Source: Hydractinia symbiolongicarpus (taxonomy: Eukaryota > Cnidaria > Hydrozoa > Anthoathecata > Hydractiniidae). Taken from it: DNA of 64,000 nt. The notes under the pieces were generated by a model. The model did not search any database and was not told where the DNA came from. It was given only the letters and a program-made list of their open reading frames with translations. Each line of letters opens with the position of its first letter. The first letter of the stretch is position 1. A program made the position numbers and the translations under genes. Shown one piece after another: positions 32,503-46,031 of this stretch. Location: positions 990,001 through 1,054,000 of the forward strand of contig NC_079884.1 of NCBI RefSeq assembly GCF_029227915.1, read 5' to 3'.

Positions 32503-35500
32503 ATGAAACTTGCAACAATATTATTTCTTTCGTGTAAGTGTTTACATAGTATTCCTCTTTAGCAACGATAAAGACATCGATCGTTAATTCTGTATGTGTT
32601 TTTGAACATTTGCTGTTTTTCAATACTGATCCTTACCTATTTGACAGTGTCTTCTTTTATGTAATGTTAACCTACTCCATTATCAGTATTCAGAAGTATT
32701 CATAAAATGCTTATTATATTATCAGGCACCTTGCAAGCATATACAAAGGTCATAAAACGTCAATACATTGATGACGCAGTGACAATAGATAAATGGAGTG
32801 GACCATTCTTTAACAACAAACAGCAGAAAGACGCTTTCGATCAACTGCTGCATGATGATTCTAGAGGCAGTAAGCGCATGGACTTAGGAGGGATTGATCC
32901 AAATGATATATTAAACCCAGTTCCCGAAAGACCTCGTGTGCGAACTGTAAAAGACGAAGGACCTGTAGCAGAAACATACATTGGAAAAGATCCAGACGCA
33001 GATAAAATTGCAGTAGCCAGTCCACAAGATAGACTGGCACATTTTGTTTCAAAACCAATTATTCATACTGCTCCCATAGAGCGTAATATGGCAAAACATC
33101 TACATGATCACGACATAGAGGATAGCCCACTACATTCGCGACGTTTTATGTTCCGTCACCAAATGGAATCTGACGAAGAGTTGAGAGATCGCGACAGACA
33201 TCGTTTTCAAGAAGACGATAGATTTGACGAAGAGAAAAGACGTCATCATGTTAATGATCAAACAGACGATCGACAGGAACAGAATTTTAGAGAGAATGAA
33301 AACGATGAATCCCCTCCAGAAAGGTTTATAAATCATCATCATGAATCGTTTGAGCAAGACAGAGATCAAGATAAGACTATTAGTGACGAAAGTGATAAAC
33401 GCTACGCAAAGCGGTCGGTAATAAAAAAACACAAGAAACACAAAAAGGTCAAACATCCGTTTGAAAAAAAATCAGAATTTTCAGAAGTTGGTAGTCACAT
33501 CCCGGAAGTACTAATGCCAGGTGGACTTCTTGATGCGGGAGTGCCATCGACAACAGATGAAATGATGCAGGAGGGTGCAATTGACCCGTCTTTGCGGGAT
33601 AGCAACGGTTCACCTTTGTCAGAAATTCTTACTGGTGGAGATAGCGATGTCGCTGTGACAGGTAACACTCCGTTGGCATTAACAGGTGTTGGAGTAAACA
33701 GTCATTCAGGTGTGAAAGAAATATCAGAACATTTGCAACAAACACAAGACTCTGACATGACAACGAATGCTGACGACGAACATCCCATAATTCCTAATCC
33801 AAATTCTAAACAAATTTCTGAAAAAGTGATAAATAATGACGCGACATTTCAAGGTGAAACTGGTGATACTCGTACTCCAGATGGTCAGGGAAAAGAACCT
33901 GTTGATCAGCACACGATTTTTGTACAACACCATAAAGGAAAGCCTAGTGAAGAAGAAAATCTAAAAGAGAAAGAAGCATCACGAAGATCACATGCAAAGA
34001 AACATCAGGTTCATAAAGTACGTGCCAAAGAGATGAAAGGAAAAAGTCACCATAATAAAAGATCGAACTTAGCTAAAATATTACCAGTGGCAAGAAAAAA
34101 CCAAGTGGCTAAGTTATCTAAGAACAGTAACAAAAGATGGACACATTCTACATGGCCTCAACATGGTTTTCTAGAAGATAATGTTGGAAACGATTATAAC
34201 AATCGTGTAGGAGGTGGTGGCCCTCATTTAATGACAGTAGGCCATCAAGATGAAAGCGATGGTATCCACAAGGAATGGAACAATATGCATTCTCCTGGAA
34301 ATGGGTACTACAGCGGAGCAGGTCTTGGTCCATCACGTTCCTTGGAGGGTGAATACATTCATCATAGTTCTCATTATGCTCCTCTATTTCCTGCTGCCCA
34401 CGGATTTCATGGTCATGGCCCTGCCTTTGCAGGAGGAGGTGGAGGAGGTAATATGAATGGTTTTGTAGAGGGAGGGCACATGGAGGCATTTAGTGGTGGA
34501 CATGGAATGGAGGGTTATATGGACCATACTATGGAAGGTGATCATGGCATGGATGGTGGAAACGCTGTTGGTCATGGTATATTTGGTGGTCTTGCAGAAG
34601 GTCACATGGGAAACGATAATGCAATGCATTCATTATCAAGCTCAGGATCATCCTCAGACCATGATACTGCAGGTCTGATCGGTGCCATCTGGGACCATGA
34701 CTATGACGGTGAACATGGAAGGGGGGCACATGTTGGATACTATGGTCATAACGACCTAGGAACCCTGTTGCCTTCAGAAACATTGGATGGATTTGCAGGG
34801 TCCGAGCATGGAGGATTTTCAATGCCCATGCATGGCAGGTATCATGGATTTTCCCATTGGAGTGGTGGTATTGGTTCAGCAGTAGTACATGGTATACATT
34901 TAGTCTGATAAAAAAATAAAAAAAATATAAAAATATTTGTAATTATGATTTTTTGTCTTCTGCTTTTAGAAGGTCATTCGAATGCTATCCAAGATATTCA
35001 AGATGACACGTCGATCGATTCTAGCTTGCAAACGATGGGTATTGGAATGGAAATGAATGGGCATCACGGTCACCATGGACATCACGGTAAGTATTACAAC
35101 CTTTCTATTAATAGAGTGAATTTACAACCGACGCTAACATTACCTACAGCAATAATTCCTCTGCACATTCAAATTTCTGTTCGGTACAACGCTAATGGGA
35201 AATCCTTTGTCTTTTGGTCTCGTAATAGACGTACAAAATGCAATTTTGTATAGGTATGGGCCCGCCGTTCATGGAGCACCACGATGTTGGACAGTATGCA
35301 AATGAATTTCATGGTGCACCTGATGAAGGACATGGTCATATAGTTCCTGTCAATGTGAGTTTTATTACATTTTTTTTCTTCTTGTAGTGTTGATTGACAT
35401 CATAATAAATGATATACGATGATGTGTTAGAAACATTTAAAGTTTCTTTTTTGTGATCATCGTCATTTTTAGTTGCATAAAAAAACAACGGCAAAAAGCC

Positions 35501-38127
35501 TTTTCGTAACATTTTTATGAAAACATTAGGATAGTAACTCACATCACCTTTAAACTTCTCGACATGTCTTCTATCAGGATCACCATCATGAAATGTCACC
35601 TGAGCAATATCATGATCATATTGATGCTCTCATGTTAAAATATCACAAATTAGAAGAAGACATGAGAGGTACACATGGAAATCTGATGGATCGACTTGAT
35701 GAAAACCTGCTACATCACCATGGGCATCCACATTATCATTCTGGATACGACAGTAAGTGGTTTGACATGTTCTACTCACAACCTTTGCGCGAAAAATAGA
35801 TATGTTTACAAGAAACAAATTGCTAACCTTTTACGGGTGTTTCACAAATTGGAAAGTGTGCGCTAAATGTCAAATTGGCGTTAGCTGCAAAGCTACCCCT
35901 GCACAAATCTATTCGTTCACCTGACGAATGAATGGAGAGAAAGAAATAGTATCGGGCGCGTTTTAATTTTTTTTTTTTTATTTTTCACCATGAGAAATTA
36001 CAGAAATCGAGGCATTTATTTGACTCCTAACTTTTCCATTTCATAGTCTACTCCTACAAGAATCCATGGGATAATGCTCGTATACCATACCACGTTCCAG
36101 GTATGGTTCTTGTTAGTATTTACGAGCATGAAACGCATGGACATGTTTCAAGAAAGTTCATTATGTAGGTTAGAATTTAAATGCTGAAAAGTATAGAAGA
36201 GATTATAGGTAGAAATATAATAGACAACGAGACAGTTAGAAATAGTTTGTTTTTAGATTTACGAGCATATTTTTTGCAAAATACATTTTCGTTAGCATAT
36301 TTCACTTCTGGTACATATTAAAAAAATAATCGGAGTGCCCATCAGTGTTCATGTTATTCAAAGTTTAATCATAGTAGTTTAGTAGGAGACCTTTCAAGGG
36401 TTCCTTTTCCCAACATCGGGTAAAGAAAACCAATGTTGCACATATAGGTATATAAATAATTTCGACCCTCTGCAATTATTTAAGTATACGTCCAACACTA
36501 CATTTCTTTACCCAACAATGGGGAAAAGAATTTCTGATAATGTAACTTACCAAACTGTCTTCTGATAAAATTTGAATGATAATACTGATAAATATTTTTT
36601 GCCTAGTTGAGAATCATCCTGATAACACTGCAGAAGAAGAACATGTGGGTGGAGGGTCAATGGAAATGGGTGGTAAAGATGACGGTAAAGGGGAAGAAAA
36701 AGGTGGGCCGTTGGTTGAGGCTAAAGAAGAATCAAAACCACCTCCCAAAAAAGATGATGACAAGAAGGATGAAAAGGAAGAAAAAAAACCCGAAAAGAAA
36801 CCCGAAAAGCCCGAGAAGCCCGATTGGACTGGCATTCCTCCGAAAATACCAGCACAAAGAGGTGGTCCTGAAACAAGTGGGAGCATTGGGTTGGCTAGTA
36901 ATGAGAGTCTAGCTGATGCAGGTACAATGAGTTTATAATTAAAAAAATATGTCCAACATATCTTTACCAACGACAAAAACAAACTACATTTACAAAATCT
37001 ATTTGAGATATATTTCGTATTTAGGACCTAGCAAGTTAGCGCCTTTGCAACAAGCCATCATGGCGTATAAAGCTATGAATTTAAGTGTTCCCGCGTCATT
37101 ACAAATACAAGAATTAAAGGAGGAACTAAAAATGGAGCGTGCAAAAGAAGCCTCACTAGTTGCATCACGTGACAGCCACGAAACAGCCTCGGCTAAAGAT
37201 AAAGAACCACCTACGGCTAAAGATAAAGAACCACCAAGGCAAGCTGAAACACCAAACGGTGCGGCGGAGGTTACCAAAGCAATACAACAGATGGGGAGCA
37301 GAGCGGCAAGTTACAATATCCATGCAGCGCCACAATTTCAGCGTCTTCAACAGTTAAATTTCCTTCAGCAAAGCTACTTAAAGCAAATGCTGGATGATGC
37401 TGTAGCAGCCACGAAAATTAATCAAAAGCCAGTACAAAAAGAAGATAATGAGCAAGCCACAGTAGAGAATATTTTGGGTTTGGGTCATGCAAGTGACAAG
37501 CCGGTACAATCAGCTCAGTTGTTGGGTCTGTTAAACAACATGCTTAAGCAGGGTGCGTCCAATGTGGCTTTCAACAACCTCGCAAAGGCTGTTCAGGGAA
37601 CATCTAATTTTGTGAAGCAACCATCGACTGAAGAACCGGCAGCAGCAACGATAAAAGCAGAGCCTGTTAGCGCTGATTCTAAATCAAGTGGGGTTGATAA
37701 AACATCGTCTTTAACATCTCTGGTCACTGGAGCAAGCTCCTTAACTCCGAGTGAAGTTCCAACACTCGATGTGCCAGACAATGATCAAGAAAATATCGCA
37801 AACGAAACGGAAAGCAACGAGAATAACGATTTAATAAGTTTACTCAACACAGCTGGTGTAACAAAACATAAGAAAAAACATCACAAGAAGAAGCACAACG
37901 TAGATGCTGACGATGCATATGCAAAAATTGGCTACGAAGGACCCACCGGTGGAGATAGTTATAAAGTTGGTGTCAAAAAAGACACTTCGTCGCCTGTTAC
38001 TGGCGACCATAACAAAGCATATGTGACTTTAAAGGATATAAGTTCAGCAGAATCCACAGTTGATGTCAATGCTAATGACGAGGCTAGCAAAAAAACAAAC
38101 ATTAAAACTGACCTAAAAACTCAATAA
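32503..38127 (+). CDS. Secreted gene A: large low-complexity protein, 1353 aa, unknown family
   Basis: Not recognised. Exons: 32503-32533, 32726-34891, 34970-35086, 35254-35354, 35578-35752, 36047-36100, 36607-36921, 37025-38127; 4062 nt with all phases matching, and six of seven introns in phase 1. Exon 1 plus the start of exon 2 give a signal peptide (MKLATILFLSCTLQA). The protein then changes composition in blocks: a charged Asp/Glu/Arg/His region with several dibasic KR sites and a KKHKKHKK run; a Gly/His/Met-rich block (about residues 485-735) with many GHG and HGM repeats; short His-rich exons 3-5; a Lys/Glu/Pro block (EKKPEKKPEKPEK); and a Gln/Ala/Ser-rich C-terminus with KHKKKHHKKKH. 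No cysteine framework or known domain is seen. The His clusters could bind metal and the KR sites could be cleaved; both are inference. Confidence 0.75.
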
Positions 38128-38911
38128 AAAACAAGCACAAATCAGTGAGTTATGCTCGAACAACAACGTCACAGTTCGAAGAACCGCCAGATCTCCATCG
38201 TAAACTTTCTAAAGATGCGCGCAAAAATGACTTTAGTGAATTTGTTAAAAAATGTTCTGTCTGTGTGTAAGTGTGTATATCTGTATGGGATGAGTGCTGT
38301 ATTGTTTGTATCTCACAATATTGTGTGTAAAAACTATGTTTGACATTAGAACTCCTTTTGCATTATTAATTTCATATAGCAAAAGTAAATTTGCCACTAG
38401 AGATCGATCAAATTTACCCTGACATTTTTAAAATAAAATGTTCTAATTTTGTTAAGTACCAATGCTATAAATGTAGCAGAAGATACTGCCTAAAATCAAT
38501 CTTGCTTTATACAATGCTATTTCTTATGCATAATCAGGTTTCTTCTAACCCTTGTTTGTTTTCTTCATTTTCCCGAAATTTGCTGACTTTCATGTTCTAG
38601 TACTTTTAGTTTAGTCGTCAGTCTCCTTTCATATCCACAGTACTTTAAGTGCACTTAGGGCTGGATTCCAAGTTGGTTAAACACACGTATAATATTTCAC
38701 ATATACGTAAAGATGAAATTTTAAAGATGAATTTTAATTAACAAATCATTTTTATTTCTGACGATTTTATAGGCATGACACGACGTAGCTTTATTTGTAA
38801 GGACATCTAGTTGCGTAGAATTAAAACGAGATTCTTTTATTCTTAGCTTTTTTGTTATTACGTCAGTAATTGTATTGTTATACAATTGTATTGCTTTGTT
38901 TCAAAATTTGG

Positions 38912-38917
38912 AATAAA
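38912..38917 (+). promoter_or_regulatory. Candidate polyadenylation signal of secreted gene A
   Basis: AATAAA followed by a GT/T-rich stretch (GTGTTATTTTT), about 790 bases after the stop codon and about 360 bases before the convergent gene's stop. Confidence 0.5.
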
Positions 38918-39273
38918 GTGTTATTTTTGATGCGGGAGAGGAATAGAATTAGGGAAAGGTTATTGTTGTATTTTGAGAAAAAACTCGATATGACTTGAAC
39001 TGTTCTTTTGTCGCTCGCGTCTCAACTCGCCATAGTAAGCCTCTTTTACCAACCAATAAGAACCCCTCTGATTTTGGAATAACAGAAGTATGTTCCACAT
39101 ATTCCTTTGTTCGATGTGAGGAAAGGAGGTAGGGGGCTCCGACTGAATACTAAATAAACCATTAACGGTAGATACTTAAAACCACATTGTGAGATATTCT
39201 TTGATATGTTTAAAAATTCTAATTCTCCATTTATATTTACAACAAGCATATTTATATACAAACTTTTAAAACC

Positions 39274-42200
39274 TCAATAATAATATTGAAATAAACCGTT
39301 TCGATCTTCATCTTTGTAAGTGTTTCTATTTATAGCTTCCCTTTTTTCCAATGCGACTTGCGCCATATTTAGCATCTTTGAACTGTAAGCTGTCATTTGA
39401 TAATTTGGATCGCGTGACGAACCTTTGAAATATACAAAGGGGGACAATAATATTTTAAACGAAGAAACTGAAGCCGATGCTCATGCATGTGCAATGATCT
39501 AAGAAAACCTAATGTTCTCCTGTTCCGCTAAAATAAAAAAATAAAGGACACAATTTTGATATGGCGTTGTTAGAGGGCGTGTGGCGGAGATGTCTATGAA
39601 TGTCGATGAATGTAAAAAATTTTTAAAAAAAATTAAAGTACAAGGCAAAAAATATATTTCTTTAAAATTTTTATTTTTCGATACATAAATAAGCAACTCT
39701 TTTCTCTCTTTCTCGCGGCAGAGGAAGTTCCTGGGAACGAGTTTGGTTAATGGAGAAATTAATGTGATGTCAACTGCGTACCCAGAGTGTAAAAAAGGTC
39801 TGGTGACGAGCTCATGATGGCTTCCGCGCTACAAATAAATCTCGCAACGCGTAATGTCAAGATTTCGTTTTGTGAATATAATCGAAGTGAGATCGATTAA
39901 TATATTGCTTCATAAAGATTTTTTAGAGAGAGCGTAGTATAGGAAAAGAAAACAAAGTGTCTGAGTTAAGAGTTAAGTTAAAATACATTTTGAAAATCCA
40001 CGATAGAAAGATTGTGCGGACGTTTTTACCTCTTGTCATACTGTTCCCTATCATGTCATTCACTTTACTTTTGTCTTCGTTGTCACTCCATTGACGGTTG
40101 ACAGGTTGACCAATAAAGCGCATAACGTTTTGAGACTGTCGGTCTGGGTAGCTGTCACCTAAAAACATTTTGATTGGTAATTGTAATTTTGGTAATTGGT
40201 AAATTGTAACACACTGATTGGTAAAAAAATGTACAAACTTTATTTCCAGCTCTCTTTCCTTTAATTTATCGCTTATTATTATTCCGAATATTTATACAGG
40301 ATAGCCACTTCAGTGTTGGAAACACTGTTATCAATGTGGGTCCTGTGTTCTGAATGTATACATTAAGTATACACCGGCAATACCTACCCAATTTCCCTCA
40401 CATGGTATGGGTTGACCCGTAGCTGTGGCAAAGGCACTTGCTAAACATGCCCGCGCTGTGGACCGAACCACGGACCTTGTGATTACGAAGCGAACTCCAT
40501 AACCACAAGGCCACGCGCCAGTACGAGTGGGTATTTAAGAAGCATCCAAGATAAGGGCCTGATAATCCCACGGTAATTACTCAGTGATTATATAGGTAAC
40601 TATTGATATTTGGTTCACGTGTTGTTTTGAAAATAAGCAATATGGACAATAAAAACAGTGTTACAAAAATCACGTGTTATTATTTAATGAAATAAATCAA
40701 ATGTACGATTCTTGGTTTTACTGATCTGGTCTGCAATATAGAAGATAGTAAAACTTATATAATCTTACCATTTTCCTCCATTCCGTTCTCATGATGCTGA
40801 TTTTCTCGATCAGTTATTGTTGTGCCAAAATAATTCTCCTCTTCTCTTCTACCTATGTTTTCATCTGCTTCACTCATATGACGTGTGTAAAATCTGTTAG
40901 GGCCAATCCCCACAAATCTATTCGCTCTATATTTCGCCATATCCTCTTCATTGTAACGATCAATATCTTTGTAATTGTCTCGATCAAGTCGCTGTTCGAC
41001 AGCTAAACAAAAACAAAGAAATAGGGAAGTTTTTAAAGTAAAATTCGACTCCTTCTGTCAAGTCATGGAACCATAGAGATACAATACCCATGGTCACACA
41101 TGGTTTAGAAATAATGTGAAAATACTTATTTCTTTGATCACAATCACGCCGACCATAATTAGACAGCTACTAAGCAACTGGTAAGTAATAAAAAATATAT
41201 TTGGAAATGAATAAAATAGCCCGTATATAGAGGCTCCAATCCTTCCCTCCCCTAACCCCTAATTTGAAACTTATGTCATAAATCCTACCCATAGAGCAGG
41301 TCATAGAAGGGGGTTCTAAAATGAGGTACATTATCCAGCAAAATCAAAATGCTTTTGGAAGGAGGATGGAGATAACTACTAAACTAAGTATAAAAATCTA
41401 ACCTGAGATATCATCAAAATGTACATCTCCATATTTCTTCCAAAAGTTCGCCTCATCTTTTTCTACCTGGCCTTCGTGTTTCTTTTCTTCACCTTTAGTT
41501 TGCTCGGCATCAGATAAGTCAGCGTGTAAACCATTCTCCAGACCATAATATGGTGACGATTCTTTTAAAAGCAGTAAAATAACCAAAATTAAATGCTAAT
41601 AAAAATTGATTAAAAATCATTTTGTTTTTACGGTTTCTCTCACACATAATTAATCACATAATGGACAATATTAAGTTTATTTATTCATGTTTTGATGAGT
41701 GGTGTTGTTTTCTTTGCATGGAAGAAGTAAAAAGAACGAAGTGAAACTTAGAGAGGGCTCGCAAAGATATATTCATATGAGGACCTTCTGTTCTTATTTT
41801 AAAAGACAAATAGCGACCATTAACATTTAGTCTTAAAAAACTTACCAACTTTTTTTAAACTAATCAATATACAGCAGACTCTCTTTATCCTCAACTTGCA
41901 AAAACTGGGAAACTTGTGCAAATTAAGAAAAACAGAAAGAAAAAGTCAGTTTAAGAAACATCCGAGAGATGTTGATTTCTGTTTGCGTCGCCCGATTTCA
42001 TTTCCCGCGTCATTTTTAGGCAGCCTTTACATAAAGATTTATTAAACACGATTTGCCAAAAATGTAGCTATTGCGCATGTGTGTGAAGCTATTGCGCATG
42101 TGTACAAAGTTATTGTGAATTTTATTGTGGTTTGAATCTCATTTCGGGTAAATCTCATGTCTTGTACAGGCTATCCTAGGTTGTTTATTTTCCATGGTTT

Positions 42201-45200
42201 AAAATGGTAGAAAAAGACATCACGGAAACGTTTGGATAGCATTTATGTATTCTATTGTTACATCTATTTACAGTGTCACATGATCATCACAAAAACGATT
42301 TGTTATAAAAAGATGTGAAACTCTCTAATCATGAAATTGAACTGCGTGTAAATAATGCTTTAACTACACGTGGAAGTGCGACCAACATTCAACTACTATT
42401 GATTCATAGCCAAGGTGTCTAATATTATGAGTTCTATCATTCTCAACTAGAAATATCCAATTGTTGGTGCTTCAGCCACTTTATTAACGATGATGAGATG
42501 TTTTCGTTTTTCTTGATTTGTGTTTTTGCTTCCCAAGTACTCTTTTATTACCCATCATCACGCTTTGAGGGGCAGACATATCTTCAAATGTGTTTGCGGT
42601 TTCATCATCTACAACAGAATCACGTGATCAGCTGTCTTCGTGTAAACAAAACATATGTCGTCTTCTTCGTCTGTTTTCAGTGCGTCGTCAACATGCATTG
42701 GTTATCCGTACGTTATGTCGTCTTCACAAACAAGTCAAGTTTCCCGACACGTCAATTGAAAAAAAGAGGGTCAAGTCGACAAAAAATATCGCATCATGTC
42801 GACGACTATTTGTTTTACGTCAAAACATGAACGAATAACAAAAGTTTTATACTCAGTTAATTATCTTTATGATCAATTTTTATTACTTACTTTTAAAATT
42901 TCTATATTCTTCGGAGCCTTGTTCAAAATTCTGTTTATCCATTAACCCAGCTTCGCTACTGGAAGGGACAGACGGATCAAGAGGAGCATCTTGTTGAAAA
43001 TTTTGTCCCCCTCGACCACGCACCAATTGTGCTGAAAACAAAATACAATTTAAATTACACCTGCAACTTACTTCCCAGCCCTCTAAGATTAAAACATGCA
43101 TAATTGCGCATCTAATTTTTTCAGCAACAAGACGCAGTTTGTCCACCCTTTCTAACAACAAATAAAAAACGCTATGGGATCGCTGACTGCAAATGAATCA
43201 TTCTATAAATTAGACAAGAAAAAGAAACGGTTTTTGTGTACCAATTTCATTATCTCCTTGAATATTCGCTTTGTCCATTGCTTGAAGATTGTTTGACATC
43301 GATTCTGCCATTGCTGCTGGTGGGTTCATGAACCCACTCATCGGTGGAGGTCCCATACTGACGACAGCTTCATGTGACTGTTCAAAGGAAGGCATCCCTC
43401 TAAACCCATTTCTTGGGGAATTATCCATGTCAACTGGTTGTCGACTTTCAAAGAAATCTCCGGCTTGGGAATCACTACCCTGTGAAAACCGTTCAGAGGG
43501 ATCCTTCGAAAAGCCAACTGGTCCACCAAATCCCGGTCCTCCTATAAAAGAAGAACGAGATTTTTAGTTTAAATGAAATCAACCTCGTTCCCAAAGATCT
43601 TCTAAACTAATGATATCGGAAGCAAGAAGGGAACTTAGGACGAGGTTAAATCAACAGCTCTAATACTGTACCTATTGTTTTAAAAGATGACTGAAACAAA
43701 AACGGGGGTTTCAATTATAAACATTCATTAAGTTTAAAAATGAAAATACCTTCTTCGGGCGTTTCTTCTTCTCTCTGATAATTTGGTGGACCATTTCTTT
43801 GATCGTACGCCCCCAACGGTTCTGCGCCTGCACCCATACCTGCTGGAAAACCTTGCATGTCACTTCCCAAACCTTCCAACCCGTTATCAGGTCCAACGTT
43901 GCCTGGAATGATATTAAGGTTTTTTGAAATAACAAAAATGACTAAAAAATCGCCAGTCGGATGTATTTCTACTTCGATAAAATAATACTTTTGTAAGAGA
44001 CTGTTGAGTTGTTTCGGCTTTTTATTTTATTCCACTTCGCTTAGAACACCAGATGGGGGTTGTAACATAAATAAGTAATGATTATAATTGAGCTTTTGAT
44101 TAACGAAGTACCGCCTTTTTTATCGTAACATCTCGCTAAATAAGATGTCAATTTAGCCTTACAGTGAGGCGGTTCGTTACATTGATAAAAAACAAAAGTG
44201 ACGCTACCAAATGTAAATATAATCATTCTACGTACCTATAGGCTCCCCTCCTAAAGCTTCTTTATCATCGTATGGGACCTCTAAACCTGAAATAATTAAT
44301 TGTTATTAATTGCATTTAATCTCATATTAAATAACAATTCTTGAAACCCATGGGAAAATTCCGGCAACCGATAAAATCTACACAAAATTGAATCTACCTT
44401 GCTTTTTGTAGCTGTCTCCAAGTGTATCTGGTCTTGCTTTTATGAATTTTTCTAGTAGCAATATACACACATTTGATATCTATCAAATTTTTGCTGCGTA
44501 GTTTGACATAAGCATGCACACAACGTTATGTTTCGTAGTTGGCGGCCTGGGCATAATTCTGTTGATTTTTTATACGGGCGCTACTCGACAAGGGCTTCTA
44601 AAATTTTTCTTACATATTTCAGACTAGGTATACACAGAATTATTTGCTCACAGCAGCAGTATTTACACCGAAAAATTTCTTTATGAGAAGGAGTACGAAA
44701 AGGAGAACATTTATAAGAAAAGGGCGCGTTTATTGAACTTTAAAGCACATATGGGCGCTAATTCGAATTTTTACGCCCTTTATTAAAAATATTTTTCAGC
44801 TTACACAAGTGTCAAAAAAATAAGAAGTACCCTTTCGAAGCTTGCTTCTCCGGTGCAAAAATTTATGTTTTGCGTAACCTGAAAAAAGAAAAAATAGACT
44901 CGATTGGCGCTTAGGAAATAGGAATTGTTGATGAATGTATGATAATGGCGTGTGAGGGCGGCGAAGAAAGACTAAGTTTGAACTACTGTTAAGCTTCTAA
45001 CTAAATATTAACACAGACTGTACGTCTAAAAAAATTCTAAAATATAAGAACCGACTTTAATGGCTTCTGGTCTATTCTGAAAATTCTGAAAATTGGAATT
45101 ACATCAACCTACCATCAGGGATATGGGATCTACCATATAAATCTAAGAAACTACTCATTACGTTGTCTTCTAGTAGTGAATTCATATCTTCTGTGTTGTT

Positions 45201-46031
45201 GGTAAGCGAAGCGCTAGCTTTGAGGTTGTTTAAGTGAGTCGTGTATTCATTGCTTTCAGACCCCTCCGCTATCAGTTTGTCATTGGCTTTAATTTTCGGC
45301 ATATCAACAGCAGCAGTTTCTGTTAAAAAATCTGCAGCTTTTATACTAATATTGGCTTTATGAACATCTGTTGGCTTCCATAGGACGTTAAATGATCCTT
45401 GACTTGAATTAACGGTTGCAAATGGAGCTGCTAACCGCAGTATTGGAATGTGTTTACCGGATTCAGCTTCAGAATAACCGGACTCACCACTCTCACCGGA
45501 TCCATCTCCGGATAGAACACTAAATCCTTTACTACTAGGGGTATCTCGAGTTTCCGGAATTTTCATTTTTGTGTCCGGTGTATCTGGAGTGTCCGGTGTC
45601 AGTACATTCATATCAGGTGTCAAAGGTATAGTATCAGGTACGTCCGGAGTGTTTGGCGTTAAAGTCCGTTTAATGTCATTTTGTTTATGGTAACGAGCAA
45701 TACGGCTTCTCCGTTGAATATCGTCTCTGTCAAAAAATTTTGAAGCAGAAGCTGCGTACACAGTAGCTAAAAGTAAAATTTGATAATCCAAGCCTTAACT
45801 GAACTGAGAATACGATCGTCTAACGTTACGTTCTCTGAAAAACGATAATCTAACACGACACGACACGCCTATCTAAAACTAATAGAGTGGAGATGAATGT
45901 GAGAGGTGAAAGTACATAATATAAGTGATGTTTATCTGAAAACTGAGAATAAACTTTTTCGTGAAAAACAAATTACTTACTGACAACTGTCGAGAGCAGC
46001 AGAAGCACAATTAACGATTTTACAGCCACCA
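39274..46031 (-). CDS. Secreted gene B: low-complexity protein, about 689 aa, unknown family
   Basis: Not recognised. Exons: 46031-45981, 45766-45113, 44878-44831, 44286-44236, 43902-43750, 43541-43242, 43031-42891, 41561-41403, 41002-40769, 40158-40030, 39422-39274. Every one of the ten introns between these exons is phase 1, so all nine internal exons are symmetric. The first exon opens with TG; an upstream non-coding exon ending in A would complete the ATG and give the signal peptide MVAVKSLIVLLLLSTVV...AASA. The N-terminal third has Thr-Pro-Asp repeats (LTPDTPDTPDT) and a Gly/Ser/Glu stretch. The middle is Gly/Pro/Met/Gln-rich. The C-terminal third is Asn/Arg/Asp/Tyr-rich. No cysteine-rich domain or membrane helix follows the signal. 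Its convergent neighbour is built the same way, suggesting a shared origin or role, which is inference. Confidence 0.72.
40292..40530 (-). mobile_element. tRNA-derived SINE-like copy 2
   Basis: Minus strand: a tRNA-like head with TGGCCTTGTGGTTATGGAGT and B box GGTTCGGTCC (plus 40460-40469), and a tail sharing GATAGCCACTTCAGT with the copy at 5.3 kb. It lies in the intron of secreted gene B between exons 9 and 10. Confidence 0.5.
43581..43647. repeat. 67-bp inverted repeat of the AACCTCGTTCCC family
   Basis: AACCTCGTTCCC at 43581-43592 faces GGGAACTTAGGACGAGGTT ending at 43647. It is a minimal palindromic MITE-like unit inside an intron of secreted gene B. Related ends occur at 39731-39750, 46322-46333 and 46811-46866. 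Confidence 0.5.

Noticed and set aside
34945-35253. Open frame starting MIFCLLLL, looking like a separate secreted protein
   Set aside because: The hydrophobic start is intron sequence ending at an acceptor at 34968-34969; the remainder is exon 3 of secreted gene A in matching phase.
45767-45791. ATG and signal-like MDYQILLLATV at the start of the 45.1-45.8 kb frame
   Set aside because: TTTTACTTTTAG directly precedes the phase-matched exon, and the 46.0-kb exon supplies a better signal peptide, so this stretch is intronic.
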